Below, in pieces: positions 63,660 through 64,000 of a stretch of DNA of 64,000 nucleotides; within the stretch, counting starts at the first letter, position 1, and every line of letters begins with the position of its first letter. The translations under genes and the position numbers were made by a program. Origin of the DNA: Celerinatantimonas yamalensis (lineage in GTDB: Bacteria > Pseudomonadota > Gammaproteobacteria > Enterobacterales > Celerinatantimonadaceae); NCBI RefSeq assembly GCF_046054155.1, contig NZ_JBEQCT010000009.1, positions 124,001 to 188,000 on the forward strand, in the 5' to 3' direction. Under the pieces are notes generated by a model, which worked only from the letters and a program-made list of their open reading frames with translations, was not told where the DNA came from and did no database searches.

Positions 63660-64000
63660 CTAAAGTTCCTGCTCAGCAAAAGATGCTAATCGACTACGTA
63701 CCACACCATTGAGGTACACATTGGCACTGCCTTCAAAATTTTTAAAGCGTTCTACAATATAGGTTAGGCCTGATGTAACAGCCGTCAGGTAATTACTATC
63801 AATTTGCGATAAATTCCCACAGCAAACCAACTTGGTTCCTTCACCGCACCGCGTAATAATGGTCTTAAGCTGTGAAGCGGTAAGATTTTGGCATTCATCT
63901 AAAAATACAAATGAGTTTTGAATGCTACGTCCACGCATAAAGTTCACGGATTTAAACTGAATATTAGCCTTATCCATAATGTAATGCAGTGATCCATCCA
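63660..64000 (-). CDS. PhoH-family ATPase, C-terminal part (partial)
   Basis: The frame stays open to the window edge (reading DGSLHYIMDKAN upstream of the internal ATG at 63977), so only the last 113 or so residues are seen. Walker B is FVFLDECQNLT, followed by TRCGEGTKLVCCGNLSQID, the sensor region of PhoH ATPases, and SGLTYIVERFKNFEGSANVYL. Proteins of this type often carry an N-terminal PIN domain (PhoH2), which would lie outside the window. It is cotranscribed with the PilZ gene. Confidence 0.88.
   Translation of the reverse strand, partial: DGSLHYIMDKANIQFKSVNFMRGRSIQNSFVFLDECQNLTASQLKTIITRCGEGTKLVCCGNLSQIDSNYLTAVTSGLTYIVERFKNFEGSANVYLNGVVRSRLASFAEQEL

Noticed and set aside
1..64000. 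tRNA and rRNA genes, complete insertion sequences, prophage or toxin-antitoxin pairs
   Set aside because: I looked for cloverleaf arms, conserved rRNA segments, transposase signatures and paired small genes and found none that I could support by eye.

Overview
The window is chromosomal DNA from a gammaproteobacterium. Gene order and protein similarity place it near the Vibrio/Aeromonas/Celerinatantimonas branch. Diagnostic clusters are a LuxR/HapR-type TetR regulator beside hpt, a mtnN-cbiB-like-btuF-erpA-hemL neighbourhood, dksA-gluQ-pcnB-folK-panBCD, a cysJIH operon, and ilvIH divergent from leuL-leuA. I cannot name the species. Almost all of the window is ordinary core metabolism, densely packed and largely intact.

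Layout. 1-1970: end of gltB, then gltD (glutamate synthase) and a terminator. 2191-4675: mtnN, a CbiB/CobD-like membrane protein and btuF (AI-2 precursor/SAH turnover and vitamin B12 uptake). 4644-4800: candidate small RNA on the minus strand. 5077-6921: erpA, with a clear IscR-type promoter site, and hemL. 6975-12823, minus: a chemoreceptor, an OmpA-like lipoprotein and mrcB (PBP1b). 12919-14073: relic type I-E CRISPR repeats separated by about 1 kb that holds an orphan gene; no cas genes are present. 14410-15687: O-acetylhomoserine sulfhydrylase. 15757-25193: a complete AI-2 import and processing locus, lsrACDBFGE on the minus strand divergent from lsrRK. 25188-34704: hrpB, thpR, sfsA, dksA, gluQ, pcnB (predicted AUU start), folK, panB, panC, panD. 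34757-36085, minus: a Fur-like, DUF3861 and YqjI/PadR-like metalloregulator operon behind repeated palindromes. 36246-37837, minus: msrQ and msrP. 37969-40976, minus: a frameshifted methyltransferase pseudogene, yadH-yadG-type ABC exporter and hpt. 41280-43953: LuxR/HapR-type regulator, mpl, ppa. 44048-51915: a candidate tiny membrane protein, a TIGR03899-type protein, cobA-type SUMT, ghrB, cysH, cysI, cysJ. 52432-58035: an outer-membrane beta-barrel protein, an enoyl-CoA hydratase-like protein, efpL (yeiP), a 1.8 kb stretch without intact genes, and a porin. 58162-64000: ilvH, ilvI, leuL attenuator, leuA, a transglutaminase-like protein, a PilZ protein and a partial PhoH-family ATPase.

Two themes link the genes. 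AI-2 and quorum sensing: mtnN makes S-ribosylhomocysteine, the substrate LuxS uses to make the AI-2 precursor; the lsr locus imports, phosphorylates and degrades AI-2; and a LuxR/HapR-type master regulator lies in the same window. Sulfur: cysJIH, SUMT (siroheme for CysI), metY, msrPQ and iron-sulfur delivery by ErpA.

I did not find a clearly new defence or mobile system. The best leads are the relic CRISPR locus with its orphan gene, the metalloregulator operon, the candidate small RNA, the tiny membrane protein, the AUU start of pcnB and a possible Qrr-pairing site upstream of the LuxR-type gene.
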